64,000 nt of DNA, taken from assembly GCA_963643505.1 (NCBI GenBank), contig CAVIKF010000009.1, positions 1 to 64,000 of the forward strand, in the 5' to 3' direction. The stretch is from CAVEFW01 sp963643505. GTDB taxonomy: Bacteria; Actinomycetota; Coriobacteriia; Coriobacteriales; Eggerthellaceae. The notes under the pieces were generated by a model that did no database searches, was not told the DNA's origin, and was given only the letters and a program-made list of their open reading frames with translations. Shown here in pieces: positions 16,801-25,438 of the stretch (its first letter is position 1; the number at the start of each line of letters is the position of its first letter). Made by a program: the position numbers and the translations under genes.

Positions 16801-17571
16801 ATGTCTAACGAGAACATTTTGCTTTGTTTGGAGCACGCGAAGAAGAGTTTCGGCGACAACGTCGTTTTGAAGGACATCAGCCTCAGCGTCGAGCGCGGAA
16901 AGGTCGTTGCCATCATCGGGGCTTCCGGTGGCGGCAAGTCGACACTTTTGCGTTGTGCCACGTTGTTGGAGACCTTGGACGAGGGTTCGCTGTCCTTTGG
17001 CGATGTCAAGGTGACCACTATGGAGGGCGACGTCTGCAAATACGCGGACAAGAAGACCCAAGCCCAGGCGAAGCGCAAGTTCGGTCTTGTGTTCCAAAAC
17101 TTCAACCTCTTTCCCCATTGGACCGTCTTGAAAAACGTCATGGATCCCCAAATCACCGTGAAGAAGGCTCCGAAGGCGGAAGCCCGGGAGAAGGCCATGG
17201 AGGTCATCCGAAAAATGGGCCTCGAGGGTAAGGAGAACATGGTTCCCTGTGAGTTGTCCGGCGGGCAACAACAGCGTGTCGCAATCGCCCGCGCCTTGGC
17301 CATGGAGCCTGAAATTCTGTTTTTCGACGAACCGACGAGCGCGCTTGATCCTGAGTTGACTCAGGAGGTCTTGAAGGTCATCCGTTCGTTGGCGGCTGAG
17401 CACATGACCATGGTCATCGTTACCCACGAGATGGGGTTTGCGCGCGACGTCGCCGACCACATCGTGTTTATGGACAAGGGTGTCATCGTGGAGGAAGGCG
17501 ATCCCGACCAGGTTATCAACAACCCACAGCACGAGCGTACGCGTGCGTTTTTGTCCAAGATCGGCGATTAA
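16801..17571 (+). CDS. Amino-acid ABC transporter ATP-binding protein
   Basis: 256 residues. Walker A GASGGGKST (about 40), Q-loop VFQNFNLFPHW, signature LSGGQQQRVAIARAL, Walker B ILFFDEPTSALDPE and switch His in VTHEMGFARDV, as in GlnQ/HisP proteins. It powers the importer encoded by the two preceding genes. Confidence 0.92.
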   Translation: MSNENILLCLEHAKKSFGDNVVLKDISLSVERGKVVAIIGASGGGKSTLLRCATLLETLDEGSLSFGDVKVTTMEGDVCKYADKKTQAQAKRKFGLVFQNFNLFPHWTVLKNVMDPQITVKKAPKAEAREKAMEVIRKMGLEGKENMVPCELSGGQQQRVAIARALAMEPEILFFDEPTSALDPELTQEVLKVIRSLAAEHMTMVIVTHEMGFARDVADHIVFMDKGVIVEEGDPDQVINNPQHERTRAFLSKIGD

Positions 17572-17730
17572 GCTAGTGAGATTTGGGCGTGCGTTTGGGT
17601 TGTTTGTGCCGCGCTTTTGGGCATATAGAGGATTGATTATTTTTGATATGAGTGGAAGATGACACAGATTCGTCTCGTTGCTTTGGTACAATTTTGTTAT
17701 TGAAAGCCCACTAGGGAAAGAAGGTCTACC

Positions 17731-18027
17731 ATGGGTATCAAGGCAGCCGAAGCGCTGGAAATCACTCTTGAGGAAATGCCTAGTTATCTACGCGCCAACC
17801 ACTCCATCTACATGAAGGCGGCTGGCGCTGTTTATTATCTCACCAATGCAAACGATATCTATTGGCGCGCCCAGCGCACGGATATCACCAATGATAAGGG
17901 CCACTATGTTGACTGCTCCCAGCTCGTCCCGACGGTGAACGAGTTTATGGATCTTCCCATTGTTGATGGTCGCTCTATAACCCAGCTGTTCCCTGAGGCA
18001 ACCTTCTACGCTTCTATCAAGAAGTAG
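17731..18027 (+). CDS. Small protein, unknown function
   Basis: 98 residues, soluble, starting MGIKAAEALEITLEEM after GGGAAAG. It reads as an alpha/beta single domain (MKAAGAVYYLTNANDIYWRAQR, DGRSITQLFPEATFYASIKK). No motif is recognised. Single gene with a TACAAT-type -10 box upstream and a strong terminator downstream. Confidence 0.6.
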   Translation: MGIKAAEALEITLEEMPSYLRANHSIYMKAAGAVYYLTNANDIYWRAQRTDITNDKGHYVDCSQLVPTVNEFMDLPIVDGRSITQLFPEATFYASIKK

Positions 18028-18058
18028 CTTCGAAAGTCGCTTTGAGGTTGCATAAATT

Positions 18059-18088
18059 GAAAGGCCGCCATGAGAGGCGGCCTTTTTT
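18059..18088. terminator. Terminator between convergent genes
   Basis: AAGGCCGCC-atgaga-GGCGGCCTT followed by TTTT, usable from the plus side. Confidence 0.85.
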
Positions 18089-18144
18089 GCGCTTTGGAGG
18101 TCGTCGCGTCGTTGGCGGTCGCTGTGCCTAAGCGGTTCCGCTAC

Positions 18145-19458
18145 TTAGGCAGTTGCGGCGTCGGCAGCAAGAGATGCGACGATGCGGGCATGGCGAGCGG
18201 TGACCTCAGCCTTGGCTGCCTTAAGGTCGATAGTGGGCCATGTGTCGTCCTCGTAAACCACCTTGCCGTCGCTCATGGTAAGAACGACGTCGTTGCCGTG
18301 ACCTGCGTAAACCAAGTTGCACAGGGGGTCGGTCATCGGGCACCAGCTCGGGCCGGAAACGTCGATGGCGACCAGGTCGGCCTTGAAGCCCTCCTTGATG
18401 AGGCCGCAGTCTTGGCGACCCTGGGAGATTGCGCCGCCGCGGGTTGCAGCGTAGAAGGCCTGCTTGGGGGTGATAACGGTGGGGTCGAGTTGCTTGCCCT
18501 TGTGGATGGTGGCCATGAGGTACATGTCCTGGAACATGTCGTGGTTATTGTTGGAGGCCATGCCGTCCGTGCCCAAGGCGACGTTGACGCCGGCATCGAG
18601 CATGGCGGGGATGGGAGCAAATCCGCTGGCGAGCTTCATGTTGGAAGCGGGGTTGTGTGCGACGGTGACACCCTTCTCGGCGAGGATTTTGATGTCGTCC
18701 TCGTCAACCCAGACGCAGTGGGCGGCAGTGCAAGGAACGTCGAATGCGCCCAGGGAGTCCAACCACTGGACGGGGCTCATGCCGTTGTGGCGCTCGCGGC
18801 ACTCTTTAACCTCGAGCTCGGTCTCAGAAACGTGGACCTGCAGCCCGACGTTGTTTTTCTTGGCCCAATCGAACACGCTCTTCGCAGTGATGTCGTTGTT
18901 GGTGTACTCAGCATGGATGCAGGCATCGAATTTGATGCGGCCGCTTTCGGCTCCGTCGTAGGTTGCGATGCCGTCTTCCATCTCGGCGAAGCAGGGATAC
19001 TCGGAGATGTCCTTGGGCTCGAAGGCCAAGGGGGAGGTGCACAGGTTCGCCTTCAGGCCGCTCTCGGCGACGGCGCGTGCGCGCTCGGGGGTGTGGTAGT
19101 ACATGTCGGAGAAGCTGACGCAACCGAAACGGGCCATTTCCGCGCAGCTCAGCAGTGTCGCCCAATAGTTGTCTTCGGCGTCCATTTTTGCCTCGTAGGG
19201 CCACACGAGCTCGCCCAACCACTTTTGCAGCGGGGCGTTCTCGGCATAACCGCGGAGCAACGTCATCGGTGCATGGGCGTGGGCGTTGTAGAAAGCCGGG
19301 GTGAGCAAGCGACCTGTGCCGTCATAGCGACGACCGAAGTCCTGCTTTGGCTCCTCGGTGCCGATGTAGGCGATGGTGCCCGCTTCGTCGACGCCGACAA
19401 ACATGTTCGGTTGATAGTCAAGGTTCTCGTCAAGAATGGCGATATTGGTGAAGAGCAT
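18145..19458 (-). CDS. Amidohydrolase, MTA/SAH deaminase-like
   Basis: 437 residues, starting MLFTNIAILDEN. It is a metal-dependent TIM barrel of the TrzA/MtaD type with metal ligands in FYNAHAHAPMTLLRG (about 55-70), HVSETELEV (near 205), TAAHCVWVDE (near 245) and LGTDGMASNNNHDMF (near 295). These enzymes deaminate 5-methylthioadenosine, S-adenosylhomocysteine or related purines, or act on other cyclic amidines. The exact substrate is not visible. Single gene on the minus strand with a repeated operator-like leader. Confidence 0.8.
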   Translation of the reverse strand: MLFTNIAILDENLDYQPNMFVGVDEAGTIAYIGTEEPKQDFGRRYDGTGRLLTPAFYNAHAHAPMTLLRGYAENAPLQKWLGELVWPYEAKMDAEDNYWATLLSCAEMARFGCVSFSDMYYHTPERARAVAESGLKANLCTSPLAFEPKDISEYPCFAEMEDGIATYDGAESGRIKFDACIHAEYTNNDITAKSVFDWAKKNNVGLQVHVSETELEVKECRERHNGMSPVQWLDSLGAFDVPCTAAHCVWVDEDDIKILAEKGVTVAHNPASNMKLASGFAPIPAMLDAGVNVALGTDGMASNNNHDMFQDMYLMATIHKGKQLDPTVITPKQAFYAATRGGAISQGRQDCGLIKEGFKADLVAIDVSGPSWCPMTDPLCNLVYAGHGNDVVLTMSDGKVVYEDDTWPTIDLKAAKAEVTARHARIVASLAADAATA

Positions 19459-19791
19459 CGAAGTGCGTCCTTCCTCTTCGCGTTTATAAGACTGTCGTTT
19501 ATAAGACTTCGTCAAATAATAGCAGAATAAACGCGTGTTTTTCACACTTGCGGAAGAATGACGCGTGACTGCGGGGCGCAAGTGGGAAGCTAGGGGATAG
19601 CTGTGATACTCCTTCGTCCCCTGTTCAACCCTCCTACCGTTGAACACTCCTCCGTCCCCTGTTCAACCCTCATTTGGGATAGCTGTGATAGAATCGCGCG
19701 TGGGAGACAGACGAGTTGTGCACGGGCATCGGAGGTTTGTCGCCGGGTTTGGTTGTGCGTTTGGTTTCGTGCACAAGGATAGGAGAGAATC
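19459..19791. other. Divergent intergenic region with direct repeats
   Basis: CGTTTATAAGAC occurs twice, perfectly, at 19481-19492 and 19496-19507, just upstream of the amidohydrolase start; this suggests an operator. Further on, GGGATAGCTGTGATA occurs at about 19592 and 19676, and TCGTCCCCTGTTCAACCCTC-like sequence is duplicated between them. Confidence 0.55.
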
Positions 19792-20610
19792 ATGGCAGAT
19801 TGCGGTGGAAATTGCGGTAGTTGCGGTGTCGAGGGTTGCGGTGACCGCACGGAGGAGCAGGTGCCTTTGGCGCGCAAGAACATCAAGCATGTGTACGGCG
19901 TTTTTTCTGGCAAGGGCGGCGTTGGTAAGAGTCTCGTGACGGGCCTTTTGGCTTCCGCTCTTCGCAAGAAGGGTCTCAAGGTCGGCATTCTCGATGGCGA
20001 TATCACGGGTCCTTGCATCCCGCGTCTTTTTGGCCTCAAGCCGCCTCTGACCGCTGATGATCAGGGGATCAACCCGGCGGTGACCGAGAGCGGAATCAAG
20101 ACCGTTTCCGTCAACCTGATGCTTCCAGCTGAGGATATGCCGGTCGCTTGGCGTGGCCCGGTTTTGAACAGCGTCCTTTTGCAGTTTTGGAACGAGGTCA
20201 ATTGGGAGGATCTTGACGTCTTGTTGGTGGATATGCCTCCGGGCACGTCCGATGTGGCCTTTACGGTTTTGGGCCAGATGGACATGGAGGGCATCGTCAC
20301 CGTTTCCGCGCCTCAAGAGCTCGTTGGCATGATCGTTGGCAAGGCTGTCAATTTCGCGCAAAACTTCGATGTTCCGGTTCTCGGCCTTGTTGAGAACATG
20401 GCGTACTTCAAGTGCGACGAGTGTGGGAAGAAGCACTACATCTATGGTCAGCCTCAGGGCAAGGGCGTTTGCGAGAAGTACGACATCAAGGCCTACGCGC
20501 AGCTTCCGATTGATCCCGCTATTGCTTTGGCGTGCGACCGCGGTGAGGTTGAGTCGGTTGACCTTGGCGACGCCCTCGACCCGATCATTGAGACGCTCAA
20601 AGTTGATTAA
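19792..20610 (+). CDS. Mrp/NBP35-family Fe-S cluster carrier ATPase
   Basis: 272 residues. A Cys-rich N-terminus (CGGNCGSCGVEGCG) resembles the N-terminal cluster site of NBP35. Then come the deviant Walker A SGKGGVGKS (about 42), DGDITGPCIPRLFG, the PPGTSDV switch and the CDECGKK CxxC pair near 205 that bridges two subunits in the carrier. It delivers [4Fe-4S] clusters to target enzymes such as the ferredoxins and radical SAM protein nearby. A tRNA gene follows. Confidence 0.88.
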   Translation: MADCGGNCGSCGVEGCGDRTEEQVPLARKNIKHVYGVFSGKGGVGKSLVTGLLASALRKKGLKVGILDGDITGPCIPRLFGLKPPLTADDQGINPAVTESGIKTVSVNLMLPAEDMPVAWRGPVLNSVLLQFWNEVNWEDLDVLLVDMPPGTSDVAFTVLGQMDMEGIVTVSAPQELVGMIVGKAVNFAQNFDVPVLGLVENMAYFKCDECGKKHYIYGQPQGKGVCEKYDIKAYAQLPIDPAIALACDRGEVESVDLGDALDPIIETLKVD

Positions 20611-20619
20611 AATTATCGC

Positions 20620-20647
20620 TTGACACGATTTCGGTCAGGCGTATAAT
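20620..20647 (+). promoter_or_regulatory. Promoter of tRNA-Ala
   Basis: Consensus TTGACA (20620-20625) and TATAAT (20642-20647) with a 16-bp spacer, 14 bp before the tRNA. Confidence 0.85.
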
Positions 20648-20661
20648 AATTTTCGCTTTTC

Positions 20662-20737
20662 GGGGTATTAGCTCAGCTGGGAGAGCGCATGGCTGGCAGC
20701 CATGAGGTCAGGGGTTCGATCCCCCTATACTCCACCA
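20662..20737 (+). tRNA. tRNA-Ala (GGC)
   Basis: 76-nt cloverleaf with encoded CCA. Acceptor arms GGGGTAT/ATACTCC, D-arm GCTC/GAGC, anticodon loop CTGGCAG giving anticodon GGC, T-arm with GTTCGAT. A weak hairpin with a T-rich tract follows at about 20745-20778. Confidence 0.97.
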
Positions 20738-21287
20738 TAATTTACAGGTCCGGGTTCGCCTGGGCCTTTTGTTTTTCTATTCGCTTTTCCGACTTTTGGA
20801 GAAATTTGGAGAAATTGCGGACGTCTCGTGTGGGAGACGTGTATTTGCGGGGGCTGCAACGTCCTTAAGAGGGCCTTTGGGTACCATAAAACCTCGTCAA
20901 GAGGGCTAGGCGCCTGTTTCCCATGCGCGGGAGGCAGGCGCCCTCTATTTTGGGCTATAGGTCTTTGGCGTCACCCGGTTGGGCGTAAACGCACGCGGTG
21001 AGAGGGGACGATTACGCCCAAAACCGCGCAAACGGGGCAACCTGGGAGTAATCCGCAGCGACGGGGCGCACGTGGGCGGGCGTCCGCGGGTGGCACGTGG
21101 GTGGCTTGGCGCGCATGGGCGTAATCCGCAGCGACGGGGCGCACATGGGTGGGCGTTTTCCTCCCTAACCTCTTTGCGGCATCGTAATTATTCGAACGTC
21201 AGACTGCATCACATCGTATAATGGGCTCAGAGGTCCAACGACCCACGCGGGAAAATGACCAACCAACAAACGATAGCGAGGTGTCCC
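20738..21287. other. 550-bp gap with terminator, long inverted repeat and direct repeats
   Basis: Besides the tRNA terminator there is a long hairpin (AGAGGG...GGCGCCTG / CAGGCGCC-CTCT, about 20890-20948). A direct repeat TAATCCGCAGCGACGGGGCG occurs at about 21051 and again at about 21122. A TATAAT-like box near 21217 probably starts the stress-protein transcript. I see no convincing gene; a GC-rich reading frame at 20979-21221 is built from the repeats. Confidence 0.5.
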
Positions 21288-21728
21288 ATGTACAACAAGA
21301 TTCTCGTAGCGTATGACCGTTCTGAGGCTGCGGATCGTGCCTTGGAGGCGGCAATCGAGCTCGTCGAGCACGACGTGGCCAAGAGGATATTGGTCATGAC
21401 CGTGTACTCTCCGGCATCTGACGATCCTGGCTTTGACGTTGCTGCGCGCATGTCTGGCAACATGAACGAGGAGGGCGTTGCGGAGGAAACGCCGTTGCAG
21501 TTCCTTCGTGAGGCCCTTGCTCCCAAGCTCGAGGGCAAGGCCGACGTTGCCGATACCTTTGTTCTTCGTGGTAAGCCCCATGAGGTTATCGTCGAGGCTG
21601 CCAAGGACAACGGTTGCGACCTGATCGTCATGGGTCGCCGTGGTCTCACTGGTATCAGCGCGGCGCTCGGCAGCGTCAGCAAGTCTGTTTTGCGCGATTC
21701 CACGCTTCCGGTCTTGCTTGTGAAGTAG
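21288..21728 (+). CDS. Universal stress protein (UspA family)
   Basis: 146 residues. A single UspA domain starts MYNKILVAYDRSEAADRAL. The ATP-binding signature GRRGLTG...LGSVSKSVLRDSTLPVLLVK lies near the end. Cytoplasmic, ATP-binding type. Single gene with a terminator at about 21750. Confidence 0.92.
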   Translation: MYNKILVAYDRSEAADRALEAAIELVEHDVAKRILVMTVYSPASDDPGFDVAARMSGNMNEEGVAEETPLQFLREALAPKLEGKADVADTFVLRGKPHEVIVEAAKDNGCDLIVMGRRGLTGISAALGSVSKSVLRDSTLPVLLVK

Positions 21729-21749
21729 TTGATAGGTTTTCGAGTTTCG

Positions 21750-21780
21750 GCGCCCTCGCTATGCGGGGGCGTTTTTTTGG
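21750..21780 (+). terminator. Terminator of the stress-protein gene
   Basis: CGCCCTC-gctat-GCGGGGGCG followed by seven T. Confidence 0.85.
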
Positions 21781-22051
21781 TGTTGGGGCCTCAAGTCCGC
21801 GTGGCCCGGGTCCGTGCTGCCGGAACTGCGCTGCCGGAACCGTGTAGCGAAAACTGTGTCGGTGCTCGCTTCGGGTCCAAGTTCATATAATGTTTCGGCG
21901 GCGTTTCGCTTCGCCTGCGATAAACTAGGAGACGTGCATTTTGTTCACGGATCTCACCATCCGTTTACGGCATGCGTAGAAGTGTTAAGTTCGAGTGGCA
22001 GGTGCCACACGTATTGAGGCACCGTCACGCCAGAGAAAGTGGTGGTCAGCT
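21781..22051. other. Leader region of the EF-G-like gene
   Basis: A CATATAATG -10-like box occurs near 21883-21892. I see no gene. The long leader before 22052 contains no clear riboswitch. Confidence 0.4.
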
Positions 22052-24097
22052 ATGGCAGCTCCAACTACTGAAAAGGTGCGCAATGTCGTCTTGGTAGGCC
22101 AAGACGGCGCAGGCAAAACCTCCCTCGGTGAGGCAATGCTGTTTGTCTCCGGTCGTACTCCCCGTATGGGAACGACCCACGACGGCAAGTCCTACCTCGA
22201 CTATGACGAGGAGGAAATCCGTCGCAAGTTCACCATCTCCACATCGATGGCTCCCGTTCCTTACAAGGATTACAAGATCAACGTCTTGGACACCTCCGGC
22301 CACCCCGACTTTATCGGCGATACCATTTCCTCCATGCAGGCCGCAGAGACTGCCCTGTTCGTCGTCGACGCTGTTGACGGCCCCGGCGTCATGACCACCA
22401 AACTTTGGAATATAGCTGAGGACATGCGCATCTCCCGCGCCGTGTTCATCAACCATATCGACCGCGAGAACGCCGACTTCACAGCCTCCATGGCGACGCT
22501 GCATGCACGTCTCGGCAGCAAGCTTTGCCCGGTCAACATCCCGTTGGAGAGCGGCCCGGGTTTCAACGGCGTCATCGACGTCATCCGCATGAAGGCCCGC
22601 TATCATGACGGCGACGGCGAGAAGATCACCGACATCCCGGAAGAGTACATGGATCGCGCGGAGACGGCACGCGAGAAGCTTTGCGACCTCATCGCCGAGG
22701 CTGACGACGAGCTCATGGAGAAGTTCCTCGAGGGTGAGGAACTCACACAGGAAGAGGTCGAAGAGCTGCTTGACAAGGCGATCACCCAAGAGTTGGTCGT
22801 CCCTGTGTTCACTGGCTCCACCATCATGCTCCAGGGCGTCGAAGCCATCATGGAGGACATCATCACGTACTTCCCGTCCCCTGAGGACCACGGCCGTTTC
22901 GAGCTTGCCAATGGCGACTCCATCCGCGTTTCCGAGGAGAAGCGCCCCGGCGCCTTCGTGTTCAAGACCGTCGCCGACCCGTTCGTCGGCCGCCTGAGCT
23001 TCATCAAGGTCATCGCCGGCGTTCTCGAGCCCGGCAAGGAGCTCATCAACGCCCGCACGGGCAAGAAGGAGCGCCTCGGCTCCATCAACTTGATGATGGG
23101 CAAGGAGACCACCCCCGTCAAGAGCGCAAAGGCTGGCGACATCATCGTCGTTCCGAAGCTTGTTGAGACCCGTACGGGCGACACGCTCTCCGAGACCGGC
23201 GAGATCGCGATCAAGCCCGTAAAGATGCCCACACCGTTGTACCCGGTTGCCATCGAGGCAGCTGACAAGAAGACCGAAGACAAGCTCGGTGCCTTCCTTG
23301 CCCGTGCCGTCGAGAACGATCCCACCATCCGCCTCGAGCGTAACGAGGAGACTCACCAGCTGCTCATCTACACGATGGGTGAGGCCCAGGTCGAGACGCT
23401 TCTCTCCCGCGCCAAGGAACAGGCTGGCGTCGAGGCCGTTCTCAAGCCGGTTCGCATTCCGTACCGCGAGACCATCCGCAAGACCGCAGAAGCCCAGGGA
23501 CGCCACAAGAAGCAGACCGGCGGAGCTGGCCAATTCGGCGATTGCTGGATCCGCCTCGAGCCGAACCCGGGCGGTGGCTACGAGTTCATCGACGAGATCA
23601 AGGGCGGCGCAATCCCCAACGGTTTGATTCCTGCCGTTGACAAGGGTGTCCAAGAGACCATGCTCGAGGGCTTCCTTGCTGGCTATCCCATGCAAGACAT
23701 CAAGTGTGCTTGCTACGACGGCTCGTATCATCCCGTCGACTCCAACGAGATGGCGTTCCGCACTGCTGCGCGCATCGGTTTCCGTGCTTGTTGCGAGAAG
23801 GCCGATCCGGTCATCCTCGAGCCTTGGGCTCGCCTCGAGATTTCCATTCCCGAGGATTACGCTGGTGCAGTCATGGGCGACATCTCCGTCCGCCGTGGTC
23901 GCATCATCGGCACCGACTCCGGACTTGCCGGCCAAACGGTCATCTTGGTCCGTGTCCCTTATGCCGAGGTCCTTACCTATACCAAGGACCTGCGCTCCAT
24001 CACGCGCGGTAGCGGTTCCTACACCCTCGAGATGGATGGTTACGAGCAAGCTCCTCATGATGTCCAGCAAAAGTTGATTGAGGCTGCCAAGAAGTAG
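22052..24097 (+). CDS. EF-G-like translational GTPase (FusA paralogue)
   Basis: About 681 residues from ATG 22052; a GTG start 57 bp earlier is possible but the first segment looks non-conserved. GTPase domain: G1 GQDGAGKTSL, G3 DTSGHPDF, G4 NHID (for the usual NKxD), followed by domain 2 (KRPGAFVFKTVADPFVGRLSF) and domains 3-5 (RKQTGGAGQFGDCWIRLEP, QDIKC, IPEDYAGAVMGDISVRRGRI). It lacks the long insertions of true EF-G and matches the EF-G-like protein common in Actinomycetota. It probably acts in ribosome recycling or rescue; canonical EF-G must be elsewhere. Confidence 0.85.
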   Translation: MAAPTTEKVRNVVLVGQDGAGKTSLGEAMLFVSGRTPRMGTTHDGKSYLDYDEEEIRRKFTISTSMAPVPYKDYKINVLDTSGHPDFIGDTISSMQAAETALFVVDAVDGPGVMTTKLWNIAEDMRISRAVFINHIDRENADFTASMATLHARLGSKLCPVNIPLESGPGFNGVIDVIRMKARYHDGDGEKITDIPEEYMDRAETAREKLCDLIAEADDELMEKFLEGEELTQEEVEELLDKAITQELVVPVFTGSTIMLQGVEAIMEDIITYFPSPEDHGRFELANGDSIRVSEEKRPGAFVFKTVADPFVGRLSFIKVIAGVLEPGKELINARTGKKERLGSINLMMGKETTPVKSAKAGDIIVVPKLVETRTGDTLSETGEIAIKPVKMPTPLYPVAIEAADKKTEDKLGAFLARAVENDPTIRLERNEETHQLLIYTMGEAQVETLLSRAKEQAGVEAVLKPVRIPYRETIRKTAEAQGRHKKQTGGAGQFGDCWIRLEPNPGGGYEFIDEIKGGAIPNGLIPAVDKGVQETMLEGFLAGYPMQDIKCACYDGSYHPVDSNEMAFRTAARIGFRACCEKADPVILEPWARLEISIPEDYAGAVMGDISVRRGRIIGTDSGLAGQTVILVRVPYAEVLTYTKDLRSITRGSGSYTLEMDGYEQAPHDVQQKLIEAAKK

Positions 24098-24112
24098 CTG
24101 CCTTTGTCTTTG

Positions 24113-24240
24113 GGTGGTCGCGGGTGCTTGACCGCTCGTTGGCCGCTTGTCTGTGGTTGCGGGTGCTTGACCGCTCGTTGGCCGCTTGTTTGTGGTCGTT
24201 CGTCCGTGGTCGCGGGTGCTTGACCGCTCGTCGGCTTGGC
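24113..24240. repeat. Intergenic tandem repeat, about three imperfect copies
   Basis: Unit of about 40-50 bp carrying GCGGGTGCTTGACCGCTCGT, occurring near 24120, 24160 and 24213, with variable spacers of GTGGTCG type. Confidence 0.8.
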
Positions 24241-24282
24241 GGTTGCAACCATAACCGCTTGTCGATACTTTGGCGAAAACAC

Positions 24283-24318
24283 ACGAGGCCCTTCCCGGTC
24301 GGGGAGGGCCTCGTTGTG
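24283..24318 (+). terminator. Terminator
   Basis: GAGGCCCTTCC-cggtc-GGGGAGGGCCTC hairpin followed by a T-rich tract; probably ends the EF-G-like transcript. Confidence 0.75.
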
Positions 24319-24371
24319 TTGTTGGTCTATACTGGGGGGACTAAGAAAGCTTGGATATTGGAGGCATTCCC

Positions 24372-24677
24372 ATGGGATATGGAAAGAAGGGCAAGAAGGG
24401 CAAGCAGGCCCTTGCCAAGCAGTTTGACGATTTGAGCTCCGAGCGTAATCGCTATATCGCGGAGATCGCGATCGGTGCCATTCTTGTGCTCCTCTCGCTT
24501 GTCGTGACGGGTGTCTCGGGCGCGACGGGCTTTGTCCCTGAGGAGTTTCGTTCGGGTGTCATGATTGGCGGGTGTGTCATCACGTTTCTCGGTGCAGTCT
24601 TGGCGGCGATTGGGTGTATCAAATTTGTCCAGGTAAATCCTGAATATAAGCGCGTCAAGGAGCGCATGGGTTACTAG
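24372..24677 (+). CDS. Small two-helix membrane protein, unknown function
   Basis: 101 residues starting MGYGKKGKKGKQ after a weak ribosome site, with a TATACT -10-like box near 24328. A very basic N-terminus precedes two hydrophobic helices (about residues 31-48 and 60-82) and a basic tail. Its architecture is like that of the first gene of the window (basic N-terminus, two helices), but the sequence is not clearly related. Confidence 0.55.
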   Translation: MGYGKKGKKGKQALAKQFDDLSSERNRYIAEIAIGAILVLLSLVVTGVSGATGFVPEEFRSGVMIGGCVITFLGAVLAAIGCIKFVQVNPEYKRVKERMGY

Positions 24678-24800
24678 CCCGGGCATGCTGGTCCGAACAT
24701 GTTGGCTCAGCCATGTTAGCCCGGGCGTGCTAGCCCGAACATGCTGGCTCGGATACGCCAACAAGGACATGTGAGCTCGGACATACTAACGCAAACATTG
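24678..24800. repeat. Imperfect short repeats between genes
   Basis: Variants of CCGAACATGYTGGCTCRG (about 20 bp) occur four to five times between the membrane protein and purN. Confidence 0.7.
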
Positions 24801-24810
24801 AGGAGATAAG

Positions 24811-25425
24811 ATGAGCAACGTTTTGAATATCGGCGTTTTGGTTTCAGGGAGCGGCACGAATCTCCAGGCGATCCTCGACGAGATTGCCATGGGCGGGTTG
24901 CCGGTGCGCGTTTGCCTCGTCGTTTCGAGCCGCCCGGATGCGTATGGCATCAAGCGCGCTGAGGATGCGGGCATCCCGACGTTGGTCATGAATCGCGAGA
25001 AGTACGCTGATCGCGAAGCCGCTGACCAAGAGATCGTCGATGCGCTTTTGGCCGCGGGCGCGGAGTACGTGGTCATGGCCGGATATATGCGCATGGTGAC
25101 CCCGGTCATGCTCAATGCGTTCCCCGACCGCGTCATCAACCTCCACCCTGCGTTGTTGCCATCGTTTAAGGGGGCCCATGCGATCGAGGATGCGTTCAAC
25201 GCCGGCGTGAAGGTGACGGGCGTCACGGTGCATCTCGCGAACGAGGAGTATGACAAGGGCCCCATCATCGCCCAGCGTGTCGTGGTGGTTCGCGAGGATG
25301 ATACCGTGGACACGCTCGAGGCGCGCATCCACGAGGTTGAGCATATCCTGTATCCCGAGGTCTTGCGCTTGTTTGCTGAGGGTCGCATCGTCGTCGGCGA
25401 GGATCGCAAGGTTCATATTTTTTGA
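24811..25425 (+). CDS. purN: Phosphoribosylglycinamide formyltransferase
   Basis: 204 residues. N-terminal GVLVSGSGTNLQAILD binds the ribonucleotide substrate. Catalytic Asn/His/Asp are within NLHPALLPSFKG (about 110-121) and the VHLANEEYDKGPIIAQ segment. It transfers a formyl group from 10-formyl-THF to GAR in purine synthesis. The next gene begins 13 bp downstream. The other purine genes at 27548 and 28834 are on the opposite strand. Confidence 0.95.
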   Translation: MSNVLNIGVLVSGSGTNLQAILDEIAMGGLPVRVCLVVSSRPDAYGIKRAEDAGIPTLVMNREKYADREAADQEIVDALLAAGAEYVVMAGYMRMVTPVMLNAFPDRVINLHPALLPSFKGAHAIEDAFNAGVKVTGVTVHLANEEYDKGPIIAQRVVVVREDDTVDTLEARIHEVEHILYPEVLRLFAEGRIVVGEDRKVHIF

Positions 25426-25438
25426 TGAGAGGAGTCTC

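Noticed and set aside
20979..21221. Small Arg/Gly-rich protein after tRNA-Ala
   Set aside because: The frame is made of duplicated GC-rich repeats and lacks a ribosome site.
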